From NCBI RefSeq assembly GCF_028885435.1, contig NZ_CP118522.1, positions 1 through 64,000 on the forward strand: a DNA stretch of 64,000 bases, read 5' to 3'. Positions 53,801 to 63,172 of the stretch are shown piece after piece. Below the pieces are notes generated by a model. That model worked only from the letters and a program-made list of their open reading frames with translations, was not told the DNA's origin and ran no database searches. The translations under genes were made by a program, and so were the position numbers. Position 1 is the first letter of the stretch, and each line of letters starts with the position of its first letter. Origin of the DNA: Mesomycoplasma ovipneumoniae ATCC 29419. Its GTDB lineage: Bacteria > Bacillota_I > Bacilli_A > Mycoplasmatales > Metamycoplasmataceae.

Positions 53801-55805
53801 CCTTTGTAACTATTTTTTGAGCAATAAAACTTTCTATATTTTTTTTGATAAATCTTTTGATAGGACGAGCACCAAAATTTTTATCATAACCAGAGTGAAT
53901 AATTCAGTCAACAACAGAATCATTAAAATCTATCTCAAAATTATTTTCTATTAATCTTTTTTTGAAAGTATCAAGTTCTAGGTGGATAATTTCAGAAATT
54001 ACCTCGTGATTTAAAGGGTTAAAGACAATAATTTCGTCAATTCTATTGATAAATTCAGGTTTTAAATATACTAATAATTCATTTTTGATGTTAGATTCGT
54101 CAATTTTTTTACCTTCAAGAATTTTGTTAGCGCCAATATTTGAAGTTAAAATAATAATTGTGTTGCGAAAGTTTACTTTTATAGATTTGCTATCAAGAAG
54201 CTCACCGTTATCAAGAATTTGTAAGAAAATATTAATAACTTCAGGATGAGCCTTTTCAATTTCATCAACCAGAACAATTGAATATGGATTTTGTCTAATT
54301 TTGTTAGTTAAAATTCCACCTTGTTCAAAACCAATATAACCTGGAGGAGACCCAATTAGCTTAGAAATACTATGTTTTTCCATATATTCTGACATATCAA
54401 GTCGAATAATTTGATTTTTATTGTCAAATAAATTTTGGGCAAGCGCACGAGCAACTTCAGTTTTTCCAACACCAGTAGGACCTACAAATAAAAAGGATGC
54501 AATTGGTCTCTGTTCGTCATTAATTTTTGCTTTAAATCTTAAAATGGCTTCTGAAACTGATTTTAAAGCTTGATTTTGTCCCTTAATGACTTTTCTAAGA
54601 TTTTCCTCTAAATTAATATATTTTTGACTTTCGGATTCTAAAAGTTTGCCAATTGGAATTTTAGTTCAATTTGAGACAACTTTTGCAATATGATTCTCAT
54701 CAAGAACGTTTGAAAATTCAGTCTGTTTTTCCTTTAATTTTTCCAATTCTTCCATAATTTTAGGAATTTTTACATACTTTATTTGCGAAGCACCCTGATA
54801 ATCACCTTGGTCCATTAGTGTGTTTTGTTTGTGTTTTAATTCTTCAACTTTTGTTGACAAATTTGCAATTTTTGAAGCTAAATTTCGCGAGTCATTTCAT
54901 TCTTTTTGCATTTGGTCAACCTGATTTTCAACCTCAGCTATTTGTTTTTTGAGATCTTTATTGTCCGAATTTGTCGAATTAATTTCCATCATTTTCAAAT
55001 TAATTAACTTGCGCTTTGCTTTTTCAAGTTTTTCTGGTTGGTAATTAATTTCTACTTTTAAAGAAGCAGCCGCTTCGTCAACCAAGTCGATGGCTTTATC
55101 TGGTAAAAAACGGTCAAAAATATATCTATTTGCCATTTTTGCTGCAAAAATTAAAGCTGAGTCAAGAATTTTTACCTGGTGAAAATTTTCAAATCGCTCC
55201 TTAATTCCGCGCAAAATATTGATGGTATCAATAACTGAAGGCTCTGAAACCTCAACTTTTTGCATTCTTCGCTCGAGCGCTCCATCTTTTTCGATATAAA
55301 GTCGATATTCAGAATTTGTTGTTGCGCCAATTAATTTAATTCCACCTCGAGCCATTATTGGTTTTAAAATATTTGCAAAATCCATTGAGTCAGATCCAGA
55401 TGAACCTGTTCCGATTAGTAAGTGAATTTCGTCAATAAAAATAATAAGTTCATCAGATTTTTGTTCAATTTCAGTTAAAATTGCCTTAATTCTTCGCTCA
55501 AATTCACCCTTATATGAAGCTCCAGCGAGAATACTTGTAAGGTCAAGTTCAAAAATTTGCTTATTTTTTAAATTATCAGGAACTTGTCCTGCAATTATTT
55601 TTAGCGCCATTCCTTCAACAATTGCTGTTTTTCCAACACCGGGATCACCAACTAGAACAGGGTTATTTTTTGTTTTTCTTGACAAAATTTTTATAATTCT
55701 TCTAATTTCAGAATCTCGCCCAATTACAGGCTCGATTTTGTTTTCTTTTGCTAATTTAGTTAAATTTCTTGCATATTTTTCAAGATTTTCGAGTTTAATT
55801 TCCAT
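53730..55805 (-). CDS. clpB: ATP-dependent chaperone ClpB
   Basis: 691 aa with TGA-Trp codons. Two AAA+ domains: NBD1 with GDPGVGKTAIVEG and IFIDEIHLLIGTG; a coiled-coil middle domain (about 275-400); NBD2 with the arginine-finger and sensor regions, ending GYDKNFGARPIKR. The canonical N-terminal domain of about 145 aa is missing, and the protein opens directly at NBD1 (LEKYARNLTKLAKENKI), as reported for mycoplasma ClpB. With DnaK/GrpE it disaggregates proteins. It is under a CIRCE operator. An IS duplicated its 3' end but the frame is intact. Confidence 0.94.
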
Positions 55806-55848
55806 TTTTTTCTTCCTTATTTTTATTTTTTACATTAATGCAAAAATA

Positions 55849-55854
55849 ATTATA
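55849..55854 (-). promoter_or_regulatory. -10 box of clpB
   Basis: Minus-strand TATAAT, 44 bp before the ATG at 55805. The CIRCE lies immediately upstream, over the -35 region. Confidence 0.7.
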
Positions 55855-55862
55855 ACATATTT

Positions 55863-55889
55863 TTGTCACTCGTGGCAATTAAGTGCCAA
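55863..55889 (-). promoter_or_regulatory. CIRCE operator of clpB
   Basis: On the minus strand TTGGCACTT, 9-nt spacer, GAGTGACAA (consensus TTAGCACTC-N9-GAGTGCTAA). It should be bound by HrcA (11062) and overlaps the promoter. The other arm faces tpiA but its TATAAT lies 62 bp away. Confidence 0.85.
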
Positions 55890-55950
55890 TTTTTTTTTAT
55901 TTAAAGTAGAAACTTAAAAAAATAACGCTATTATTTTGGTTAATTTATGT

Positions 55951-55956
55951 TATAAT
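55951..55956 (+). promoter_or_regulatory. -10 box of tpiA, short leader
   Basis: TATAAT ending 13 bp before the tpiA ATG at 55970; the leader would be only about 6 nt. Confidence 0.55.
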
Positions 55957-55969
55957 TTTTAGTTATATC

Positions 55970-56782
55970 ATGAAAAAAATTGTTATCGGGAATTGAAAAA
56001 TGAATCAAATCAGAAAGGAATTTTATTATTTCCTTTATGAATTTGAGAAGCTTTTTAAAAAAAATCCAGGAAAAGTTGCTAAATCAATGGAGTTTGCAAT
56101 TGCTCCTCCTTTTACTTTATTAAGTGAAATTTCTGAATCTGAGGTTAAAACATTAAAAATAGCTGCTCAAAACGTTAGCCAGTTCGAATCTGGGGCTTAC
56201 ACAGGTGAAATTAGCGCTAAAATGTTAAAGGATTTAGGTGTTAGTTACATAATAATTGGTCATTCTGAGCGAAGAATGTTTTTTAATGAAACTGATGAAG
56301 TTTTAGCTCAAAAAATTTGACAAGCACAAAAATACAGCATGACTCCCGTGTTTTGTGTTGGTGAAACATTAGAGCAATATGAAAATAAATTAACTAAGGA
56401 AGTTATAATTTCACAAATAAATGCCGTAAAAGACGTGCTAAATTTCGAAAAAGCGATAATAGCTTATGAACCAATTTGAGCAATTGGAACCGGTAAAACT
56501 GCATCTGCTACAATCGCCAATGAAATTTCGTCCTTAATTAAAGAAGAATTTGGCAAAAATGTTAGAGTTATTTACGGAGGTTCTGTTAACTCGAAAAATT
56601 ATGCAGATTTTTTAAATTCAGAACTTATTGATGGTATACTTGTTGGTGGCGCATCATTAGATCCTAAACAATTTTATGAAATGGTAAAATTTTCTGATGC
56701 ATGCCCAACAGATCCACTAAATTCTGGCATTTTAGAAGACGATAGTCATTGTGGATGTAATGATATCGATCTAGACGAATAA
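55970..56782 (+). CDS. tpiA: Triosephosphate isomerase with C-terminal extension
   Basis: 270 aa; the family is about 250. GNWKMN (Lys10), GHSERR with catalytic His, YEPIWAIGTG with catalytic Glu, and the phosphate loop YGGSVNSKN are intact. The last 30 residues, after the expected end near MVKF, add an acidic Cys-containing tail with [12 protein letters not shown]-Trp in GNWKMN and IWAIG. It acts with Fba (14678) in glycolysis. Confidence 0.95.
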
Positions 56783-56883
56783 TTTGCCTGTTTTATTAGT
56801 TAAATTTATGCTTGGTTTTAATAGTTTCGCGAATTATTGCTAGGTTTAAATTTGTTATTAATTTATTTTTTAAAGGAATTGAA

Positions 56884-57150
56884 ATGATTTCAAAAGCGAA
56901 AAAACAAGAATTAATTTTAAAGTTTGGAAAAAACGCTAAAAACACCGGTGATACAGCCGTTCAAATTGCAATATTAACTGAAGATATTGAAAAATTAAAA
57001 GTTCATTTTGAAAATAATAAAAAGGACAAACACTCAATGCGAGGTTTTATTGCAAAAGTTAATAAACGTAAAAAATTACTTTCTTATTTAAAACAAAAAA
57101 GTTTTGAAACTTACAAAGAGACAATCGAAGCTTTAAATATACGTAAATAA
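56884..57150 (+). CDS. rpsO: 30S ribosomal protein S15
   Basis: 88 aa, the standard length. [37 protein letters not shown] and [10 protein letters not shown] are the S15 signatures. The ATG at 56884 follows AAAGGAAT; a longer frame from 56812 would add an unrelated N-terminus. Confidence 0.96.
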   Translation: MISKAKKQELILKFGKNAKNTGDTAVQIAILTEDIEKLKVHFENNKKDKHSMRGFIAKVNKRKKLLSYLKQKSFETYKETIEALNIRK

Positions 57151-57187
57151 TTTTTAAATTTTTATACCAAATATTTTTAAAGTATGG

Positions 57188-57193
57188 TATAAT
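57188..57193 (+). promoter_or_regulatory. -10 box of the RNase P RNA gene
   Basis: TATAAT in TGGTATAAT, RNA expected from about 57200. Confidence 0.65.
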
Positions 57194-57200
57194 TTAATTT

Positions 57201-57551
57201 TGCACAAGTCAACCGCTGGTATTTTTAAGTTTTTAATTTAAAAATACTTGAGGAAAGTCCGCGCTAGCACTACCTGCGATGGTAGTAGTGTTCATGTTGG
57301 ATCTAAGAAATCCAAGCCTAGACGACAAGTGCCACAGAGACGAGTTTATTTGTTTATTATTTTATAAATTTTTCATAATCATTGTTCACTCCTAAAAAAT
57401 CCTAACAAATAAAGTGAAACGCGGTAAACTCCATGAGCTAGAAACCTAAATTTTGGTAGGGGAATCCAATTTGGGAAACGAACTTAAATTGGAAGGTTGT
57501 AAAAGACCTAGATAAATGGTTGACTAATACAGAACGCGGCTTATTAGTGCA
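57201..57551 (+). ncRNA. rnpB: RNase P RNA (catalytic subunit)
   Basis: About 350 nt, type B. The P4 sequences GAGGAAAGTCC (57250-57260) and ACAGAACGCGGCTTA (about 57531-57545) are present. The 5' end TGCAC pairs with the 3' GTGCA (57547-57551). It matures tRNA 5' ends. Followed by a terminator. Confidence 0.9.
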
Positions 57552-57578
57552 AAAAACAGCGAAAATTCGCTGTTTTTT
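57551..57578 (+). terminator. Terminator of rnpB
   Basis: AAAAAACAGCGAA, 2-nt loop, TTCGCTGTTTTTT. Confidence 0.85.
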
Positions 57579-57649
57579 ATTTAAATGTACACTTTTGTAA
57601 TTTTTTGCTCATTTTGTTTAGACTTCTAAAATCTTATTTATCACAAAAT

Positions 57650-57697
57650 AAATTTGCACATCATACAAAATCATGATTTTTAAAAACATGCAAATTT
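57650..57697. promoter_or_regulatory. Nested palindromes upstream of the 42-aa gene
   Basis: AAATTTGCA (57650-57658) and TGCAAATTT (57689-57697) enclose the perfect 14-bp palindrome AAAATCATGATTTT (57667-57680). The arrangement resembles an operator; 33 bp separate it from a TAAAAT box at 57730-57735. Otherwise I see nothing in 57579-57767. Confidence 0.5.
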
Positions 57698-57767
57698 TAC
57701 TGATTTTTGGATTTTTAATAGTTTTATGGTAAAATTTAATGGTAAAAATTTACGGAGGTTAGAAACA

Positions 57768-57896
57768 ATGAGATCGAGGAACATCTTAAATTGAGTTAAA
57801 ATTAAAATTTTAAATTGATGGTCTTCAGTGGTCAAGGTTGACGAAATTGTTGTTTTATTTATAAAAATATTACATCTTTTTGTCGCTGAACACTAA
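57768..57896 (+). CDS. 42-aa protein, unrecognised
   Basis: A complete gene: -10 TAAAAT (57730-57735), CGGAGG (57753-57758) 9 nt before the ATG, stop TAA, and a terminator at 57908. Starts MRSRNILNWVKIKILNWWSS, then KVDEIVVLFIKILHLFVAEH. Basic Trp-rich N-terminus and a short hydrophobic C-terminal helix (about 25-40), possibly membrane-active. It needs TGA as Trp. The site before rplK is where secE-nusG lie in many bacteria, but it does not fit SecE. Function unknown. Confidence 0.6.
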
Positions 57897-57907
57897 TTTA
57901 AAGAAAT

Positions 57908-57931
57908 AAAAGCCACACGTCGTGGTTTTTT
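57908..57931 (+). terminator. Terminator after the 42-aa gene
   Basis: CCAC, 5-nt loop ACGTC, GTGG, with flanking A and T pairs and T-run. Confidence 0.6.
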
Positions 57932-57966
57932 AGTCCAAAAAATTATCAGATAAATAATTTTTGTGG

Positions 57967-57972
57967 TATAAT
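57967..57972 (+). promoter_or_regulatory. -10 box of rplK-rplA
   Basis: TATAAT in TGGTATAAT. Confidence 0.65.
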
Positions 57973-57987
57973 TTTAAATAAATTTTT

Positions 57988-58013
57988 GTGGAAGGTTTAA
58001 AACCGTTAACCAC
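57988..58013 (+). promoter_or_regulatory. Leader hairpin of the rplK-rplA operon
   Basis: GTGG, inner GGTTT/AAACC and closing CCAC form a stem with an internal asymmetry. L1 usually represses its own L11-L1 operon by binding a leader hairpin, so this may be the L1 operator; that is inference. Confidence 0.4.
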
Positions 58014-58045
58014 TAAGAGAACTAAAAAATAAAAGGATGCTCGAA

Positions 58046-58489
58046 ATGGTAAAAAAAAATGTAGTTAGAGTTGCAAAATTGCAATTCAATGCCGGCCAAG
58101 CAAAACCCGGACCAGCTCTTGCAGGTCTTGGTATTGTAATGCCTGAATTTACAAGAAAATTTAACGATGAAACAAAAAATCGTGGAAGCGAACCAGTTCC
58201 TGTAAAAATTACTGTTTTTAAAGATAAAAGCTTTGAATTTCAGTTATATACAAGCCCAACTTCTTACAAAATTAAACAAGCTGCAAAAATCGAATCTGGA
58301 TCTAAAAAATCTAAAGCTGAAAAAGTAGCTAAAATTACTCTTGCACAACTTAAAGAAATTGCAGAATATAAATTACCAGATTTAAATACTGATAATATTG
58401 AAAAAGCAATTCTTACAGTTTATGGAACCGCCAAACAAATGGGTGTTGAAGTTGAAGGTATCGAAGAATTTTTACAAGGAGTTAAATAA
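58046..58489 (+). CDS. rplK: 50S ribosomal protein L11
   Basis: 147 aa. AGQAKPGPALAGLGIVMPEFTRKFN is close to the L11 GxAxPxPPxGxALGxxGxNxxxFCxxFN region, here more diverged than in most bacteria, and the C-terminal domain holds TVYGTAKQMGVEVEG. ATG at 58046 fits AAAAGGA (58031-58037); the ATG at 58037 overlaps that site. The stop overlaps rplA by one base. Confidence 0.9.
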   Translation: MVKKNVVRVAKLQFNAGQAKPGPALAGLGIVMPEFTRKFNDETKNRGSEPVPVKITVFKDKSFEFQLYTSPTSYKIKQAAKIESGSKKSKAEKVAKITLAQLKEIAEYKLPDLNTDNIEKAILTVYGTAKQMGVEVEGIEEFLQGVK

Positions 58490-59184
58490 TGAAAAAAATT
58501 TCACGTAAATTAGCTCAGTCTCGTGAATTAGTTGATAAAAATCATTATTATTCACTTGAAGAAGCGATGGAATTGGTTAAAAAAACATCATATACTAAAT
58601 TTTCTGGCTCTGTTGATTTAGCTATTCGACTTAATTTAGATACTCGAAAAGCTGACCAACAATTAAGAGGTTCTGTTGTTTTACCTTATGGAACCGGGAA
58701 ATCTGTGCGTGTGCTTGTTGCAACTGATTCTTCAGAGGTAGCAACTAAAGCTAAAGAAGCAGGTGCTGATTTAATTTATTCAACAGCTGAACTTGAGCAA
58801 AATTTAAAAATTGATAATTTTGACTTTGATGTTATTGTTGTTGAGCCTAAATTAATGCCAGTTTTAGGAAGATATGGGAAAAAATTAGGGCCAAAAGGAC
58901 TTATGCCTAACCCAAAAACAGGAACAGTTACCCCTACACCAGAAAAAGCTGTTGCTGAAATTAAAAAAGGTAAAGCAAATTATCGCGCTGATAAATACGG
59001 AATTATCCACTCATTAATTGGAAAAACCAACATGGAAGCCGATCATTTAGTCCAAAATGCTAAAACTCTTTTACAGTTAATCCGTAAATTGAAACCAAAT
59101 TCAGTTAAAGGAAATTATTTTAAAAACTTAACAGTTTCAGCTTCTATGGGTCCTTCAATTAAAATTCGCTTTGACAATTTGTAA
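58489..59184 (+). CDS. rplA: 50S ribosomal protein L1
   Basis: 231 aa. ADQQLRGSVVLPYGTGKSVRVLV and GKKLGPKGLMPNPKTGTVT are L1 signatures. TAATG coupling with rplK. It forms the L1 stalk and is the likely repressor of this operon. Confidence 0.96.
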   Translation: MKKISRKLAQSRELVDKNHYYSLEEAMELVKKTSYTKFSGSVDLAIRLNLDTRKADQQLRGSVVLPYGTGKSVRVLVATDSSEVATKAKEAGADLIYSTAELEQNLKIDNFDFDVIVVEPKLMPVLGRYGKKLGPKGLMPNPKTGTVTPTPEKAVAEIKKGKANYRADKYGIIHSLIGKTNMEADHLVQNAKTLLQLIRKLKPNSVKGNYFKNLTVSASMGPSIKIRFDNL

Positions 59185-59203
59185 TAAAAAATAATCTATA
59201 AAA

Positions 59204-59233
59204 TAAAAAAACCCTTTAAATTTAAGGGGTTTT
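59204..59233. terminator. Terminator between rplA and rpsT
   Basis: AAAAAACCC, AT-rich centre, GGGGTTTTTT; the genes converge, and it can serve both strands. Confidence 0.8.
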
Positions 59234-59289
59234 TTTATTTTTGAGCTTCGAAAAATTTTCAAAAATTTATTATTAAAACAGGAAAGAGA

Positions 59290-59562
59290 TTAAACTGTTG
59301 TTTTTTGATGTTTATTAACAAACAAATGAAGTCTAGAAATTTTTCGTGATGCTTTTCCTTTGTGGAAAACACCTTTTGATTTTGCCTTTGCAATTTCTTT
59401 ATGAGCTTTTGCAACTAATTCATTTTGATTTTCTGCATGACTTGTAACAGCTAGTTTAGCCTTTTTGATTGCTGTTTTTACACGAGATTTAATTGCATTA
59501 TTTCTTGCTCTTGCTTTTTGCATTTTGGTGATTGATTTAATTTTGGATTTTATATTTGCCAT
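59290..59562 (-). CDS. rpsT: 30S ribosomal protein S20
   Basis: 90 aa, full length. KSIKSITKMQKARARNNAIKSRV and GVFHKGKASRKISRLHLFVN match S20. Very lysine-rich. Upstream on the minus strand TAGGAAA is the ribosome-binding site. Confidence 0.95.
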   Translation of the reverse strand: MANIKSKIKSITKMQKARARNNAIKSRVKTAIKKAKLAVTSHAENQNELVAKAHKEIAKAKSKGVFHKGKASRKISRLHLFVNKHQKTTV

Positions 59563-59706
59563 TTTTTTCCTATATTTATATATAATAGTTTATTTCAGCC
59601 CTTTAAAAAACGGTACTAAAAATTATACCATAAAAATATGTTATTTATACTTAAAAAATGAATTTTTAATCTCTAGACTTAATAAAAAAATTTAAACTTA
59701 ATAAGA

Positions 59707-60162
59707 CTAATATTCAACTTTAAAAATTATTTTTCTAACTGTACCAATTTGTCCAGTATATTTTGGTAAATGAGCATCGCCAGGTAGAAAAATTAAAAAT
59801 TCGCCTTTTAACGGTCTAATTAAATTTCGGGTCGAATCTTTTTTATAAAGAGCTACATCATTTTCTTCAGAATAATCAGTTACTTTATTGACTAATTTCT
59901 CTGAAAAATCAAAGAAATATTGTTCTTTTTCGTCAATTACTACATGAACATCTGCGTATCGTTTGTGATATTCATAGAGAGCGTTTGTATCATCGAAACT
60001 TTCAAAATCAACATGTATAACAAAAATTCTGTCTTCATCAATTACAGTTTTACCTAGTGGTAATTTTGCTAGGTCAGTTTCTTTTAGATATTTTGCTAAT
60101 TTTGCAAAATTTTCATTTAAACAACTATATTTGCTAAAATTTTCTAATTTGTCATAAATCAT
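59707..60162 (-). CDS. YhcH/YjgK/YiaL-family protein
   Basis: 151 aa, usual length for DUF386/YhcH. DVHVVIDEKEQYFF, FLIFLPGDAHLPKYTG and the final KIIFKVEY match the family, whose cupin-like barrel binds metal (HxH, E, H pattern around HKRYADVHVV and PGDAHLP). Members accompany sialic acid or sugar catabolism genes; their reaction is uncertain. AGAGGGGTGG precedes the ATG; minus-strand -10 TATAAT at 60196-60201. Confidence 0.85.
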   Translation of the reverse strand: MIYDKLENFSKYSCLNENFAKLAKYLKETDLAKLPLGKTVIDEDRIFVIHVDFESFDDTNALYEYHKRYADVHVVIDEKEQYFFDFSEKLVNKVTDYSEENDVALYKKDSTRNLIRPLKGEFLIFLPGDAHLPKYTGQIGTVRKIIFKVEY

Positions 60163-60259
60163 TTTCCACCCCTCTTTTATTTATATTTTTCTTAAATTAT
60201 AGCAAAAAAAATTGATCTAAAAAAGAATAAATTTCAAATTAAACACTTTAAGTAAAAAA

Positions 60260-61744
60260 TTATCCGATTAAAATATCTTCAGTTATGTATGTTTTATTCT
60301 GTTTGCCGATATTATCACCTTGTCAAACGTAAATAAATGAAGTAATTCCGAGCTGACCAATTAGCATAATAATCATAAATCCAATTTGAGAAACAACAGA
60401 TAAATCTCGAATCAAACCGGTCGACAGACCCGAAGTTCCAAAGGCCGACATGACCTCAAAAATTAAATGATAAATTCTATAATCACCAGTTTTTTCCTGG
60501 TTTGAAATACTATCTAGCGAAAAACTCGAGAGAAAAACTACCGCTATTACTAAAATAAATGATATAAAAAACACAGTCGCGGCTGAAACAATTTTATCAG
60601 TTGTGATTTTTCGCTTAAATATATTAACATCACTAGTTCCCCTAAGTTTTGACAGAACCACAGCTATAAAAATTCAAAAAGTTGTAACGCGAATTCCTCC
60701 ACCTGTAGAAGAAGGCACAGATCCAATAAACATTAATAAACTTGTTAAAAATGTGCTTGGTTGAGTTAGTTGTTTTAAGTCAAATGTGAAAAAACCGGTT
60801 GAGCGAGTCATAAAATTATGAAATAATAATGCAAATGATTTATCAAATCAGTTGCCATTTTGCTTTTGATTTCAAAAAGTAAAAGGAGAATTTGAACTAG
60901 CCTCAAAAGTAATTAAAAGAATAAAACCAATTAGGGCAATAACAAAATAGCTCAAAATTGAAACTTTAGTAAATAAAGAAAATCTAAATCTTTTTATTTT
61001 CTGTTTAGAAAGTTTAAGTTTAAAAAAGCTAAAAAAGTCATAAATTACCGGGTAGCCAATTCCTCCTATTATTGTCAGAATTATTATCATAATTTGCAAA
61101 AAATAAGCGTGATAATAAGGTTCAAAACTATTTGGTCCGATTATATCAAAACCAGCATTATTAATTGCAGAAATGCTATGAAAAACAGCAAATCTTAGTG
61201 ACAAAGATATATTTTTATAAGGTGATTTTTGAAATGAAAACTTTTGTGGATCAGCATCATAAAAATAAAAATAAAGACTAAGAGTAAGGCTACTAATCAA
61301 AACAAGAATCATAAAAAAATTAATAGAAACCTTAATTACGCCCTTTAGTTCGCTTAATTTACTTGAACCTCTTTCGATTTTTAAAATTTCACGTGACAAA
61401 ATGCTTAGTTTTTTTCCAAATAAATGGTTAAAAATGTAGAATTTTATTGCAAAAATTCCAATTCCACCCATAGAAATCAAAATTGCAATAATAGCTTGGC
61501 CAAAAACATTAAAACTTGTGCCAGTGTCAACCAAACTAAGTCCAGTATCACTAAAGGCAGAAACTGAAGTAAAAAGAGCCGAAAAAAAATTAATTTTTTC
61601 TGAATTTTCAGAGTGTGAAAACGATCCTGTTAGAATTCCGGCCCCAAGAAGAATAACTAACGTGTAAAAAGTAAAAATAATATGTATCTTTTTAAGAGAA
61701 AAAATGGACCGCAGAAAATTTTTGATATTAATTTTCAAGTTCAT
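60260..61744 (-). CDS. ktrB: Potassium uptake protein, TrkH/KtrB type
   Basis: 494 aa with TGA-Trp codons. Four pore-loop repeats can be traced: SAFSDTGLSLVDTG, SAINNAGFDIIGPN, a third in the region about 60740-60830, and SAFGTSGLSTGLI. Each loop keeps the selectivity-filter Gly. Eight or more membrane helices. Divergent from ktrA, its cytoplasmic RCK partner. Confidence 0.92.
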
Positions 61745-61964
61745 TATTCCTCGTTTTAATGGTGACTAAACTAAAAATAGTTAGTAATTTACTTATATAA
61801 AACAAACAAAAAAGCTAAATTATTATATTATACATTTTTTTTCAAAAAAACCAAGTAAAAACAAAAAAACTTAAAAACAGACAGAAAAACTACCCTATAA
61901 AACATTTCCATTTAGAAACCTTCAAAAATTTTCTGATTTTTGAACTAATTTATTGTTTTTTAGA

Positions 61965-61970
61965 TAAAAT
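61965..61970 (+). promoter_or_regulatory. -10 box of ktrA, leaderless
   Basis: TAAAAT in AGATAAAAT, ending 8 bp before the ATG; no ribosome-binding site. Confidence 0.5.
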
Positions 61971-61978
61971 TTAAGCAA

Positions 61979-62674
61979 ATGAAACGAGCAAATATTTGTA
62001 TAATTGGTGCCGGACGACTAGGTAGAGCAGCAATAACCCAACTAGCAGAATCAGGCCACAATATTATTGTCATTGATAAAAGAGCTGAAAATTTAAAATT
62101 TATTCGTGAATTTGCAACTGTAGAACCAATTATAATGGACGCTAGCGACATAAATGCAATTCGTAATGAAGTTGGACTTGAAGATATAGACACAATAATC
62201 GTTGCTACTTCAGATAATATTGAAATTATTGCGACTTTATTAGAATTACAGACAGAAATTAATTTTTTTAACAACTTAAAAATAGCCGCGCGTGCTGTTA
62301 ATAAAAGACATGCTCGTGTTTTAAAACAGATCGGTGTCGACTGAATTATTAGTCCTGAAGAAGAAGCGGGAATTAAAATGGCGCTTTTAAGTGTTGATAA
62401 AAATTTCCTGAATTATGCAGATAATCTTAAAGAAATAGCAAATGGAATATTTGCTGGAAGTGTTAATGTAAAATCACCAAACTACATTAATAAAAGTATA
62501 AAAAACGCTAATTTACGTCAGTATAATGTCAACGTTGTCTTAATTAAAAGAAATAAAGAAACAATTTTGCCGGCAGCAGAGACAATAATTCACCAAAATG
62601 ATGAGATAACAATAATCGGAAAAATCGGCGATGTTACAACAGTTTTGCAAAAAATGGAGTCTATAAAGAGCTAA
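61979..62674 (+). CDS. ktrA: Potassium uptake regulatory subunit, TrkA/KtrA type
   Basis: 231 aa. N-terminal Rossmann RCK_N domain with IIGAGRLGRAAI (Gly10, 12, 15), VIDKR and VVATSD-like IVATSDN; TrkA_C domain from about 150. TGA-Trp at 62342. Gates KtrB in response to nucleotides. The 3' end is duplicated downstream (62768). Confidence 0.92.
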
Positions 62675-62890
62675 AATTGGAAAATTTTAGGAAAAAGTGC
62701 TTTAAAAGTTCCTGGAACAACGGTACAAAATTTTATTTTTGCTAAATTCGCAAAAACTGGTTATATTACAACAGTTTTGCAAAAAACGGCGCCTATAAAG
62801 AACCAAAATTGGAAAATTTTAGGAAAAAGTGCTTTAAAAGTTTCCGGAGTAACAGCATAAAATTTTATTTTTGCTAAATTCTTGTGAAAA
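62636..62890 (+). repeat. Tandem duplication of the ktrA 3' end
   Basis: Two units, period 132 bp: 62636-62767 (includes the last ktrA codons and stop) and 62768-62890. The second copy lost coding capacity. Shared stretches include TTTGCAAAAAA and AAATTGGAAAATTTTAGG. Confidence 0.85.
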
Positions 62891-62903
62891 GTTAAAAATA
62901 TAG

Positions 62904-62909
62904 TATAAT
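62904..62909 (+). promoter_or_regulatory. -10 box ahead of the 44-codon ORF and potA
   Basis: TATAAT in TAGTATAAT, 12 bp before the ATG at 62922. Confidence 0.6.
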
Positions 62910-62921
62910 TTTTCAATAATC

Positions 62922-63056
62922 ATGGATTTTGGAAAATACTATTTATATTTACTAAAATATTACATGTTTGCGGCATCTCTCTTTGATGATGCTGCTTTTT
63001 TCCATGAATCTGCATCAGAAGATATTTTCGATAAATTCCCCACCACTCTTCATTAG
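62922..63056 (+). CDS. Possible 44-aa leader ORF upstream of potA
   Basis: Starts MDFGKYYLYLLKYYMFAASL and ends FDKFPTTLH, ATG 12 bp after a -10, so near-leaderless; no ribosome-binding site. Inside it GCGGCATC (62970-62977) and GATGCTGC (62987-62994) with a T-run form a terminator-like hairpin, so the region may instead be an attenuator. Either reading is open. Confidence 0.35.
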   Translation: MDFGKYYLYLLKYYMFAASLFDDAAFFHESASEDIFDKFPTTLH

Positions 63057-63172
63057 AGAAGATTTTTTTCTTCAAAGATGAAGTTTTCATATTTTTTTTA
63101 GAATAAAATTACATTTTTTTATTTAAATTAGATATTGTTTTTAATTTTATCTACTCAAGAGGGAATTATAAA

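Noticed and set aside
57768..57896. 42-aa gene as SecE
   Set aside because: It lies where secE often is, but lacks the SecE pattern and nusG does not follow.
59465..59695. 76-aa plus-strand ORF over rpsT
   Set aside because: Antisense to S20, no ribosome-binding site, hydrophobic by composition only.
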